From positions 29,841,960 through 29,905,959 of the forward strand of contig NC_068979.1 of assembly GCF_016808095.1 (NCBI RefSeq): 64,000 nucleotides of DNA, in the 5' to 3' direction. Under the pieces are notes generated by a model. That model had not been told where the DNA came from, ran no database searches, and worked only from the letters and a program-made list of their open reading frames with translations. Shown piece by piece: positions 11,054 to 21,200 of this stretch (positions within the stretch are counted from its first letter, which is position 1; every line of letters starts with the position of its first letter). The DNA is from Vigna angularis. Its lineage: Eukaryota; Streptophyta; Magnoliopsida; Fabales; Fabaceae. A program made the position numbers and the translations under genes.

Positions 11054-12086
11054 GGGTTAAATATGTTTTTAGTCTCTAAACTATTGGTCGTTTCTGGTTT
11101 TAGTCCCTCTTTCAAAATAAGGTACAATTTGGTCCTCATTCTTTTCGAAACTTTGGTTTTAGTCCTCTAAAACTAACACCGTTAAAAATTAGCTGACGTG
11201 GCTAACGGTAGACTGACACACTATTTTTTTTTTCAAGTGTTTCTCACCATTTCTCCCTCTCTTCCTTCCATCTTCCACCCAGAATATTGTATCTTCATTT
11301 CTAGATATTGGGACATAGAAAACTAATTTTCTGGCTGGAAGAAAGTGTTCATGAACTCAAGCTACTGAGTACAAAAACAATGTAATAAAAGAATTTATAT
11401 TATGAAGAATTTACAAAATATGATGGGCCAAACAACTACTCACATACAATATTTTTATAAAGCTGATATGCTTTAAACTTGCAGAGATAGGAGGGAATTG
11501 CGAGATTTAAAGACCCAGTGTAAGCACCATTTTTATTGTATTATCATTTCCATTTGGAACAATTTTAAAACTCTGCAGCTTATGTAAGCACCATTATCAT
11601 GCAGAAAAAATAAGCTCTGGCCAACATTTGCTTAATAATGGTACATGCATGTATCCAGCAATCGGGTTGTGGAAAGAGTTTCATCTGGGTTGTGAGACCA
11701 CCAATCGGGTTCGGCATAAATTCGGAGTTCAGAGAAGATGAATGGTTGCCAGAGGGTTTTGTCGAGAGGGTTCAAGAATCGGGGAAGGGTTTGGTGGTTC
11801 GCGATTGGGCTCCCAGTTGGAGATTTTGTGGCATTCTGCTGTGAAAGATGAAGTTGGGTGGAAGATGGAAGGAAGAGAGAGAAGGGGAAAAAAGGTGAGA
11901 AACACTTGAAAAAAAATCGTGTGTCAGTCTACCGTTAGTCATGTCAGCTAATTTTTAAAGGTGTTAGTTTTAGAAGACTAAAACCAAAGTTTCGAAAAGA
12001 ATGAGGACCAAATTGTACCTTATTTTGAAAGATGGACTAAAACCAGAAACGACCAATAGTTTAGGAACTAAAAACATATTTAACCC
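11054..12086. mobile_element. Mutator-like element (Pack-MULE type) with long terminal inverted repeats
   Basis: The ends are GGGTTAAATATG and its complement CATATTTAACCC. The terminal inverted repeats span 11054-11280 and 11856-12086 (about 230 bp each) and match along nearly their whole length. The element is bounded by a perfect 9-bp direct repeat, TTTTTTATT, at 11045-11053 and 12087-12095, the target duplication size diagnostic of Mutator-like transposons. There is no transposase, so it is non-autonomous. The interior (11281-11855) carries a glycosyltransferase gene fragment, listed separately. Confidence 0.92.
11638..11844 (+). pseudogene. Captured UDP-glycosyltransferase fragment
   Basis: A 68-codon open frame inside the Mutator-like element reads [13 protein letters not shown], then [12 protein letters not shown], then [13 protein letters not shown]. 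These are the consecutive conserved blocks just upstream of and entering the PSPG box of plant family 1 glycosyltransferases (typically [17 protein letters not shown], GLLVRxWAPQ). The style resembles UGT92-type enzymes. Only this segment is present, so it cannot encode an active enzyme: the rest of the PSPG box and the N-terminal acceptor domain are missing. Confidence 0.8.
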
Positions 12087-12164
12087 TTTTTTATTCGACA
12101 AACTCTATAATAAGTTTCTTACTTAGTATAATAAAAAAATTTATATATTAACAAGAAATACATG

Positions 12165-12320
12165 TGAAAAAGAATAAGAGAAGAAGATAAAGAGAACGAG
12201 GGGGTGGAAAAGGAGAAGGAGGAGGATGAGTTTGATAGTGTTGTGATGAGGAGAAGATAATGAAAAAAAAGGAAAAACAAGAAAAAAAAAAGAGAAAGAT
12301 GAAGAGGAAGAAGAAGACTT
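12165..12320 (+). repeat. Purine-rich (GA/AAG) tract
   Basis: About 150 bases that are almost entirely A and G on the plus strand, with GAAGAAG, GGAGAAGGAGGAGG and GAAAAAAAAAAG stretches. Open frames read from it in either direction are low-complexity artefacts. Confidence 0.8.
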
Positions 12321-13179
12321 AATCTCAATTTTTACCAACAAATTTCATTAATAGTCAAAATTTGTCAATAATTATATATCATATAGATATTGACGGATGT
12401 TTAACGATAGATTTGTAGTCATTTGTAACTAACTACAAATTTCGTGATTCATCAATAAAATTTATCGACGACTAATTTACTAATACAAAATTTTATAATT
12501 GATAATTCATTCATAAAAATTTTTATAGTTGATAATTCATTCATAAAAAATTATATTATTAATGATTTTTCTATTATCGATAAATTATGTTAGTTAATAA
12601 TAAACATTTTTTTTAATGATTAATATAAAATAAAGGTGTTACATGGAAAATATCAATGCAAGCCATGAAGTTAAGATTGTTCCTTTATAAAGCTATTGAA
12701 TGTAAAAAATTTAACAGGGGAATGAGTTTTATTACATTCAATAAATCACATTTGTCTTCATACCCATCTTTTTATAGACTTAAGAAAAATTCATTAACTA
12801 GGTATTATTTGTAATTTGAAAAATAAAAATAAAAATATATGTAATTTCAATTTATTTTATTGTATTTCAACCGAAAAGAGTTTTTAAAAAAGGATTAACT
12901 ATGGTAAAAAAATATTACTTTATCCGATTCCAATGTTATCATAGAAACCAAAAGATGTTATTTCTTGTAATTACGAACTTTCAGCTCATCTCTTACGATC
13001 AAAGTTCAAAATAAATGTCAAACCTATCAATTAATTCCCATTTTTATGCTCAAAGTCAAACTCATGTTCATGAAAAGAGGTCAAGTGTGGAAGAAGAAAA
13101 GTTATAAAAGCCAATGAAAACACAACATACTTTCAACTATCATGTTTAATTGCAGTATACCCACCAACAAATAACTATA
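12321..13179. other. Intergenic, no gene seen
   Basis: AT-rich. Holds a short tandem repeat (TTGATAATTCATTCATAAAAA, twice near 12500-12555) and the right side of the possible older element. No coding signal. Confidence 0.4.
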
Positions 13180-13267
13180 AAGTTGATTTGGCCATTTTTC
13201 ACTACCATTTGACATTGGAGTCAAATACATAATACACGATTCACTCTTTTTCTTCCTCCTCTCTCCC

Positions 13268-13276
13268 TATATAAAT
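13268..13276 (+). promoter_or_regulatory. TATA box of phytocyanin copy 2
   Basis: TATATAAAT, 98 bases upstream of the ATG, in the same CCCTATATAAATGTCC context as copy 1. Confidence 0.65.
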
Positions 13277-13365
13277 GTCCTTTAACTCCAACCATTCTCT
13301 CAACAACAAAAACCTAATCAGACTTCACATTCACTACATTAATTCCCTTGTTTTGTTTAGCCAAA

Positions 13366-14037
13366 ATGGGTGTGAAGTTTAGAGATGCAGTGATGATAAT
13401 AGTTATAATGAGTGCTTCAATGTTTTCAGTGAGCATGGCCAACAAGGATTGGTTCCCTGCTTTCAACTACACCGATTGGTGGTCCAGATTTGGGAATCAT
13501 CATCAAAACAAAACACAGCAACAACCATCCCAGATTCTTGTCGGTGGTTCTGAGCATTGGCACTTTGGCTACAACTACAATGATTGGGCCATCAAGAGCG
13601 CCCCTTTCTACCTCAATGATACTCTAGGTCACTTTCCCACTAAACCATTTCTAACATAGGAAAATCCAAACTCTTCTGCGTTATGTTTTCGTAACTCATT
13701 TTGTGTGTCAAGCTGATCATTGAAATATGCTAACGAATGAACATGATTTGATTGAATTTGTTATGCAGTGTTCAAATATGATGCTCCAAATGCCACCAGT
13801 TTCCCACACAGTGTGTACATGTTCAAAAGCTATGGGAGCTTCTTGAAGTGTGACATAAAAAAGGCTAAGATGTTGGCAAGTCCGGTTCAAGGTGGAGGAG
13901 AGGGGTTTAAGTTTGTGTTGCACAAATGGCAGCCTCATTACTTCGCCTGCGGTGAGAGAAATGGCTTCCATTGCAACAATGGCACCATGAAGTTTGCTGT
14001 CATGCCAATGTTCCGTCCCTTCTGGCAGCGGCCATGA
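13366..14037 (+). CDS. Secreted phytocyanin (plastocyanin-like copper protein), copy 2
   Basis: Exons 13366-13627 and 13769-14037 encode 176 residues, with the same intron phase, signal peptide and copper ligands (H, C, H, M) as copy 1. By eye it differs by a Thr-to-Ile change in the signal peptide, Asn-to-Ser in the DWAIK segment and Gln-to-His in the FVLxKWQPHYFACG block. Splice sites and TATA box are intact, so it looks functional. The near-identity of the coding parts compared with the diverged 3' flanks points to a recent duplication or gene conversion. Confidence 0.87.
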
Positions 14038-14215
14038 TAGAATTGCACCAACTACTGAAACTTGCTATATTTTTGTTTCTCTTATTATATGTTTTGTCCC
14101 AAGTTTTCTGAAAATAAGTTATGCTGTTGCTTCAACTTGATTGATTTTGATTCCAATGATACTTTGTCAGTACTGTAATGCGCGTTGGTGAAAGATTATA
14201 AAGAACACGTAGGGA

Positions 14216-15215
14216 GTTATGATACATTATACTCTTTTTTTTTTATTCCACACTCACTCAACATCTATAAAATTATAATTTTATATTAAAATGTAAAATA
14301 ACTTATAAGGAATTAAATAAAAAATGAAAGTATTAACTTTTTATTGAGTATTGGATAGGTATCGAAAAATTAAAAGGTAGACATATATCATTTTCCTATT
14401 TTTAATGTCTATAAGAGTTATTTGTATTATTCATGTTACTATTAGTTTATTAGATTTATTTTTTAATGTTAACTGGGAATAAATATAACTAGGATTTATT
14501 TTTGTTAATATTAAGAAGTCTTAATTGATATCATTAATAAAGTTAACAAAATGATTTATATCTATAAAAATAATATTGACCTAAAAATAATATTGATTGA
14601 CGAGCTGAAAAAAAATATAGTTATCAGTTAAAAAATCTTTATACATTTAAAAAATAATATTAACAAAGATGGATTAAAAAAGACAATGAATATTAATATT
14701 ATCATAAAAAAAAACTTATGGTTGTAGGATTTAGCTAGGGAATTAAAGGTGCAAAACTAGGTTAGGGTCTATTGCGCCAACAACAATGCTTTACAAGTAC
14801 TCAAGAGCCAAAATCAAATTTGTGTTTAATGAGTTTAATGACAGGTAATGATTTTAATTTGTGTTTATTACAACAAAAGTCAAATTTTATTAGGAGTTAA
14901 TTTTTACATTATGGATGGTTTTAATTTCTAGTAAATATATTTTATGTGGTTATGAAAATTGTTGAGAAAAACAGCATTGATAAATAATTATTAACGATTT
15001 TTGTTTAACCATTGTTATTGGGAGGTTTTCAGAATCATTTGTTGAAGTTTTTCAAAATCGTTATTATTTACTAAGGTTTTCAAAATCATTGCTAATTATT
15101 AGGGTTTCGGAAACCTCCGCTACATATCATGTGGATGCACCGTTTTCACTCTACCTCCTTAATTATTGCTTTTAGTTTTATAGTATCAATTATATTCTGT
15201 AAATTTAGACACTCA
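14216..15215. other. Intergenic, no gene seen
   Basis: AT-rich DNA between phytocyanin copy 2 and the CACTA element. Short open frames only. Confidence 0.45.
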
Positions 15216-15659
15216 CACTACTCCATTACGAGAAAATGGCACCGGTTGCTTTTGTTTATACGCATCGGTTTTACAATCGAAGCATTCAGACGAGGTAATA
15301 AGACATTGGTTTTATGCCTCGGTTATGAACTGAGTCAGAAAAGAATGGATTATGCATCGGTTTTTAGGGAACCGAGACGGTAACTTGTTTTTCTTTTTCA
15401 ATTTTAAGATACTGATTCACTGTGAAATGATCATGTTCCCAAAGCTGGTAAACAACCATCCTTTGGCTTAGGCATCATCTCTTCACTATCAGCCAACCAA
15501 TAAGCCTGTTTCAGCAAGAACAACAACACACAAAGCATAGTAAGAACTCAAGGCTTCATTTTGGGGGTTCATAGCATAGTAAGAACTCAAAGCATGTTTC
15601 AGTAAGAACAACAACACACGTATAAACGAAGTCAAACATAATATCACACACACACACAA

Positions 15660-15860
15660 AGAAGCTTCGAGAAGATCCTAGGCCTTCGCCGCAGGCAATG
15701 ATTCGGAGGCCGTCGGGGGACCACTGAAGGTGGTCGATGCGCCTGGAGATCGTTTCACGTGCCCCAGATCATGACGGTACCGGAGGCGTCGGCGGAGACG
15801 ACACACTCGTCGTTGGGGGAGAAACGCGCGATGGTGGCCGGAGGCTCACGATGACCACAG
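15660..15860 (-). pseudogene. Captured fragment resembling actin-interacting protein 1 (WD40)
   Basis: On the minus strand, [20 protein letters not shown] followed by TVMIWGT matches the WD40 style ATVARFSPNGEWVASADxSGTVRIWGT of plant AIP1/WDR1. After a frame change, RRIDHLQWSPDGLRIIACGE matches RIDDLQWSPDGxRIVACGE, the following part of the same protein. A deletion or junction separates the blocks. The rest of AIP1 is absent, so this is a transposon-captured fragment, not a gene. Confidence 0.65.
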
Positions 15861-15897
15861 ATCTAACATTGGAGGCTCACGATGACCACAGATCTGG
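15838..15897. repeat. 31-bp tandem duplication inside the CACTA element
   Basis: The segment GGAGGCTCACGATGACCACA followed by GATCT occurs twice in a row, at about 15840 and 15871. It marks a junction between the AIP1-like piece and the next captured piece. Confidence 0.8.
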
Positions 15898-15899
15898 CC

Positions 15900-16215
15900 T
15901 CCATGCGCGCTACAAGTCCGACGGCAGGCGGAGGGATTGCAGTTCGGCAGGTGGTGGTGAGGATTCCGGCGAGGGTTCTAGCGGTGGGGATTTGGGCTTG
16001 ACAGGGTAGGAAACTGGTTGGATGATGATGGGTTGGGAGGGTCTGGCGGGAGGGTTTGAGTTAGAATCGGAGGAAGAGCAGAGAGATCGGTGAGAGGTGA
16101 GAACTGGAGCAACGGTGTCAGTTGTCGGAGGAATAAGTGGCAGCAGCGAGAGAACTGGAGGCACCGTGGAGTCCTTGGAAGAAGTACCGACGAAGGGAGG
16201 CACAGACCATCTTGA
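15900..16215 (-). pseudogene. Second captured GC-rich gene fragment, source unknown
   Basis: On the minus strand a 97-codon frame is rich in Ser and Pro (blocks such as RSLCSSSDSNSNPPARPSQP). An ATG in a different frame at its start (MVCASLRRYFFQGLHG) looks like an organelle transit peptide. The composition resembles the N-terminal exon of a mitochondrial or plastid protein. I do not recognise the source, and the frame shift and context argue against a working gene. Confidence 0.45.
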
Positions 16216-16609
16216 TGGCTAGACGGAGAGGCAAAGATGAGAGAGGCGTGCGAGAGAAAATCTCGTGCGAGAGAGAAAAAGAAAAGCCTTTTCAGATTTT
16301 AACCTAAGGGCATCCCATTATGCTTCGATTGGGCCTGTACCCGAAGCAGTAATGCATATTATGCCTCGGTTCTGAGTTGAACCGAGGTGATAGCGCTTTG
16401 TCAGAAGAAAAAAAACCCATTGGCAGTGGTGAAGTGACATGACTTTTATGCTTTGGTTGTCCTTTGACCCGAGACAATAACAAGCATAGGCACCGGTTCA
16501 AAAATAACGGAGGCATATAATCACTCAGTATTTACAAAACTATCACCATGCTTTTATACGCTTCGGTTTCAGTAAAACCGAGTTAAAATAGCTTTTTTTA
16601 CTAGTGTCA

Positions 16610-18280
16610 TGTTGAATCCACTTTATGTGTTCAATTCATAATAAGATAACATATAAGAACAATAATTTAAGCAATCTAAACTAAACACAATTTTAAACAA
16701 AACAACAACAAAATTATGGGTCACTATCCCATAAGAACACACACAACAACACCCCTTTTTTAATTTTGCACTCATGCAACCTTAAAACATGATTAACACA
16801 ATCATCACGATCTAATAGCCTTTCCATGTTTATCTAAACTTTACCTACCAATTCTCCAGCGGCTTCCATCCAATTCTGCACATGCACCAACTATGCTAAA
16901 AACCTTGGCAACACCTTTCAAACTTGTCCAGTAACTATTGATTTATAAACAAGATTCACTTCCAAAAATCATATATGTTTATGAACTACATAAGATACTT
17001 TTGATCATAATTAAATACGGTTTCGGATGTGGGGTTTGAAATCACAATCAAAACACTCCTTCACACTTTTCTCCAGCCCTCTTAACATTGTTTTCAGTCT
17101 CAGTTATAAAGTTATCCTAAATCGTTAATACTTTGTCTCCAAGCCGTATTGGTGTATCTGTCAAAAATACTCTGATGCTCAAGTTAGTATTATGACCATT
17201 TGGTTAACACAGTAAAATCTTAAATTCGTAATAAATACAATCACCTACCTCCTTACCTCAAATTTGTATTTGTAGATTTCAAGATAGGCTTATAATTACT
17301 ATAGGCTTAATCATGGCCCAATATATGATAAGCATACTTTACCTGTAAACTTGATTATTGGTGACACTTAAGGTGTTTAAATGTTTATGATAGTTCGACC
17401 ATCCCTAGAGTCTGATTGAGTGATTGACTTATTCGAGCTCTAGTGCGCTACTATCGTAGACCATTCGGTCAATAACTGACTAAGCGATCATACAGTACAA
17501 ATACACTACATCAAGTCCATATATGTGCGTCAGCGACACCAAGCCTTTACATGCATCAGTTACACCAAGCCTTTATATGCATCAGTTACACCAAGCTTAT
17601 TGATCCGATATCAATTTCAGTCCAAGTATACGCGCATAAGCTTTAGTGAGCTAATTTCCATAATCTTAACCAATATTCAATCCATCATTTTAACCATTAT
17701 TCAATCCTTACATAGCTCTATGAATGTAAGTTATTTGACTTCTACATTAACTTTACCAAATTCTACGTATGACTATGAGAGTTATTTCAATTCTTCATGT
17801 ATTTAATTGAATTTTTCGAATTTTTTGTTAAGATATTTGAGTTCTCTAAAGGTTTTAGTTAATTATATGATACACAATTTCAGATAATTATGTATGTATG
17901 TTCAAGTCACTATAATTTCGTTTTTTAATTTTTCTTTTTCGTACAAATTTTCATACCACAAGTTAATTATATAAACTATGATGCAGATAAATAATTTGGA
18001 AATGAAATTGATACTAAATTAAAATCTAATAACAAGTTGAGACTTTTCCTATGGAGATCGTCCGAAAAAAAAAAATAAAGTGTTGAAGAAAGCTAGAAGC
18101 AAATAGAGGATAAAATAGATAGCAAACATAACCCTGGTAGATCTTACCGCGTTTAATCTCCATTTTCAAAATCAGTTCACCCTAGTAAGCATATACTTTC
18201 ACCAGTCACAGGCTAAAACTCAAGAACCTTGAAACAAAAGGAAAGACAGGAAGAGAGGAGTGAGAGTGAAAGAAGAAGCA
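16610..18280. other. Intergenic, no gene seen; small tandem repeat
   Basis: Upstream region of the ARMC6 gene. Holds about 2.5 copies of a 26-bp unit (CAGTTACACCAAGCCTTTAT...) at 17527-17600 and a repeated AACCAATATTCAATCC motif near 17670-17710. No coding signal recognised. Confidence 0.5.
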
Positions 18281-21200
18281 ATGGCGACGCGTACGATCTC
18301 GCAGGAAGCTTTCGAAGAACTTGTGAAAGAGAACGTCGACGACCTCGGCATGGACCCCACCGAGGCCCTCCAAGACGCCATCCAGACCCTCACTCTTCAA
18401 GGCGTCGATCTCTCAGGTTCCTCTCTCTCTTCTCACCTTCTCACCTTCTTCTCCCTCTCTCAATCCCTCAACGACGTCGTTTCGCAGGCATCGTCACCTC
18501 CGTCCCCGGCGACACCAACCCCGTCATCGACTGCTTGGACCGCTTGAAGCACCTCCAATCCGAACCCGACGAGCACGAACTCGCCATAGCGTTCAACACG
18601 CTCCATGAATTGTGTTCGAATCCAAATCCAAATGCAAATTCTAATTCGGCAATTGCGACCAGAAACGGTGCCGTCGAGTTAACTTGTTCGCTCTGTTCCA
18701 AAATCCCCCGCGCCACTGGATCTCGCGAGCTCCTTCTCTCTGCTTTAAACGCATTGTCGTCGTTGCTTCACGGTTGACTACTCGTTTATCAACCGTTGCC
18801 ATTTCGCCACTGTTTTGAATTTCTCCTTTTGAATGCTGATTCTCTCTGTCGTTTCAGATGTTCAGAGTACGGGCACGTTTCAGCGGTGTGACGGACCGAC
18901 GATTGTGATTGGTTTTCTGGCTGATAATAAGCAGGATGTGGAGGTCTTGAGCAGTGGATTTCGCGTCGTGGCTTCTGCGGCGACCGGCGATGAGATCGTG
19001 AAGGAGACCTTTATGGAGTTGAAGGTTGATGAGCAGGTTTTGGAGATCTTGTCGTTGCATAAGAACAGGGGGATCCAGTGTTTGTATGACGCAGTTCGCG
19101 CGCTTTTAACTCCGGATGACAATCGAGTCGTGGCTTCGCAGGTGAGTTCGGCTGCTTGATGATATGTTAGATTATGTTTGGTTTACCGTTTGGTCACTTC
19201 CAAGTTACGTTTTGTCCCGAAAACTCAGTTTGGTTGTATGTTTGATTTTCCTTAAAAGTACCTTAGCATACTACATTTGGCCTGAAACCAGGTTTCAATT
19301 GAAAGTAAGATCGAGGTTGCCTTTGCAAACTCAGTTAGCAAAATGAAACCTTCTCAATCTAAGTTTCCATACTTTAATCCAAACATGCACTTAGTGTGCT
19401 TATTATACTTGAGAAAGATATTTGAGAGTGTGTGTTTCCCTCTCTTAAGATTCTCATTTATAATAACTTTGGATACATGGGACACAATGTATATGAGGGA
19501 AAAGAAGAAAATTCCAAAAGATACATCTAAGAACTAGGTCCAAGACAAAACATACAACACCTTACAATAAATCCTATTAAAGACTATTTATTCTAACAAT
19601 TATTATGGATGTTAAAGAAATTTGGTAAAATTTATCCATGGACACTTGTGGTAGAGAAAGAAATGTAGACATGTTAAGTAATATGATGTGATGAGGAATA
19701 TGATATGGTACGAGGATAGATATCGAGAAATGAAAGATGTCAATTTTGTGTTTGTACTTTAACAGGTGTCCATGCATAATTACAAGAATTTGATTTATCT
19801 TAAAAGTCATATATATTTAGCATTTGTTCTGCAGCATGTGTCCATATATCATTAGTCTTGTTTGGGTATCGGAAACAATTCTTCTTTTTCATGAATTCAC
19901 AGGTAATTATGAAAGAAATTTAAATGTTTATTACACTGTCATCTAATCACATAGTTCATGTATAATAAGTTTGTTGACTTTTTTTTTTTAATAATTATCT
20001 TGAAAGTCATAGGTAACTCTAATTGATTACAACAAGAAAGCCTTACGAAACACAGATCACAACTGCCATTCAGCTCAGTTAGAGATCGAGGTTTCAGAGT
20101 TTGTTTGACAATCTTGAAATGTTTATATTGGCAGTGTGTGAAAACTAAACCCTTAAAAAAAGTTTCAGTTACTTTTAGTATAACTTATTCTATATTGGTT
20201 AGAGATAATTCCAGAGTCTCAGCACTCTCCTCACGATGGGTTTCTAAAAATTGCTCCTGCAGCATTTACATTGCTATTTTTGCCCATTTATTAACTATTC
20301 ACTGACTTGTGGGTCAGTTAGGTTCGTTCTTTCATTCCTTACAGATTACTTTAATATTGATGATGGGAATATTGTTTTTGACCAAATAGTCCGTGGAGTG
20401 TCACAGGTGTTCATGTACACGGACACGTGAAAATAAAGAAGTAAAAGGGTGCAAATTAGGAACTTAATTTGGTGAATATGAATAGGGGATTTCTAGTTCA
20501 TGTCTTTCGAAGTTGTAATCTGCTATCATTTCAGTTATGTGTACATCATTGCAAAAGTATTCGTTTTGATCTGTTTTCAGGTGTATGGTTATGCACGAAA
20601 ATTTGCCAAGATAGGAATTGCAGAAGCTCTTGTGGATTGTCTGAGTGCAGGGCTTTGCTCACCTGACCTAGTTCCAGCGTGCACCACTTTGAAATTCATT
20701 GCTGTAAATGTAAGTGGAGTAATATCCAATCCTATGTTGAGTATGCAAAATTGTGTTTGTATTGGAAACTCATAGGAATGCAGCCATTAGATAAAGCATG
20801 TAGTTGTATGGTTTTAGGTGATTTTTGTGGTGACAAATTGTCAGTTATACTTTGTCTCAAAATAACTGTTGAAAGACCAAGAGTTTTTATGGACTGTCTC
20901 ACCGTGAATGATTCCTAAGATTGAGTTGCTGCAATGGTTTCCTTTTATTGATTCAGATGAGGCCAGGTGGACATGTTAGTGGAAATTAAACTCTGGGATA
21001 ATGGCGGTATATTTGCCTGTGTATCTTAATACAAGACTCGCAGTCTCATTGGTCAATTATTAGGTGGCTTTTGCTTCTTATCCCTGTGTATGGCTTTTGC
21101 ATGTGTAATGGCACAATAAATAAAATGTACGCTTGCTGCCTTATTGAGTATGAACAGTAAAATCAACTCCCTGAGTGTATACTTGGGAGGAGGAGTAACT

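Larger units (their letters stand above)
13180..14215 (+). repeat. Inverted duplication, right arm (phytocyanin gene copy 2)
   Basis: Plus-strand counterpart of 7410-8430, covering promoter, two exons, intron and 3' flank. Similarity fades upstream of about 13180 and beyond about 14215. Confidence 0.85.
15216..16606. mobile_element. Non-autonomous CACTA (En/Spm) element with captured gene pieces
   Basis: The left end begins CACTA and the right end finishes TAGTG, each flanked by the same 3-bp target site TCA (15213-15215 and 16607-16609), as CACTA transposons produce. Both subterminal zones carry many short copies of a CGGTT/AACCG motif, often as palindromes such as CCTCGGTTCTGAGTTGAACC near 16365. 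These are the usual transposase-binding-type subterminal repeats. There is no transposase. The centre (about 15660-16250) is abruptly GC-rich and contains captured host-gene pieces. Confidence 0.88.

Noticed and set aside
12119..12341. Ser/Phe/Leu-rich minus-strand frames
   Set aside because: They are low-complexity translation of the purine-rich tract.
17525..17806. 93-codon frame upstream of ARMC6
   Set aside because: It begins inside a 26-bp tandem repeat and has no conserved content.
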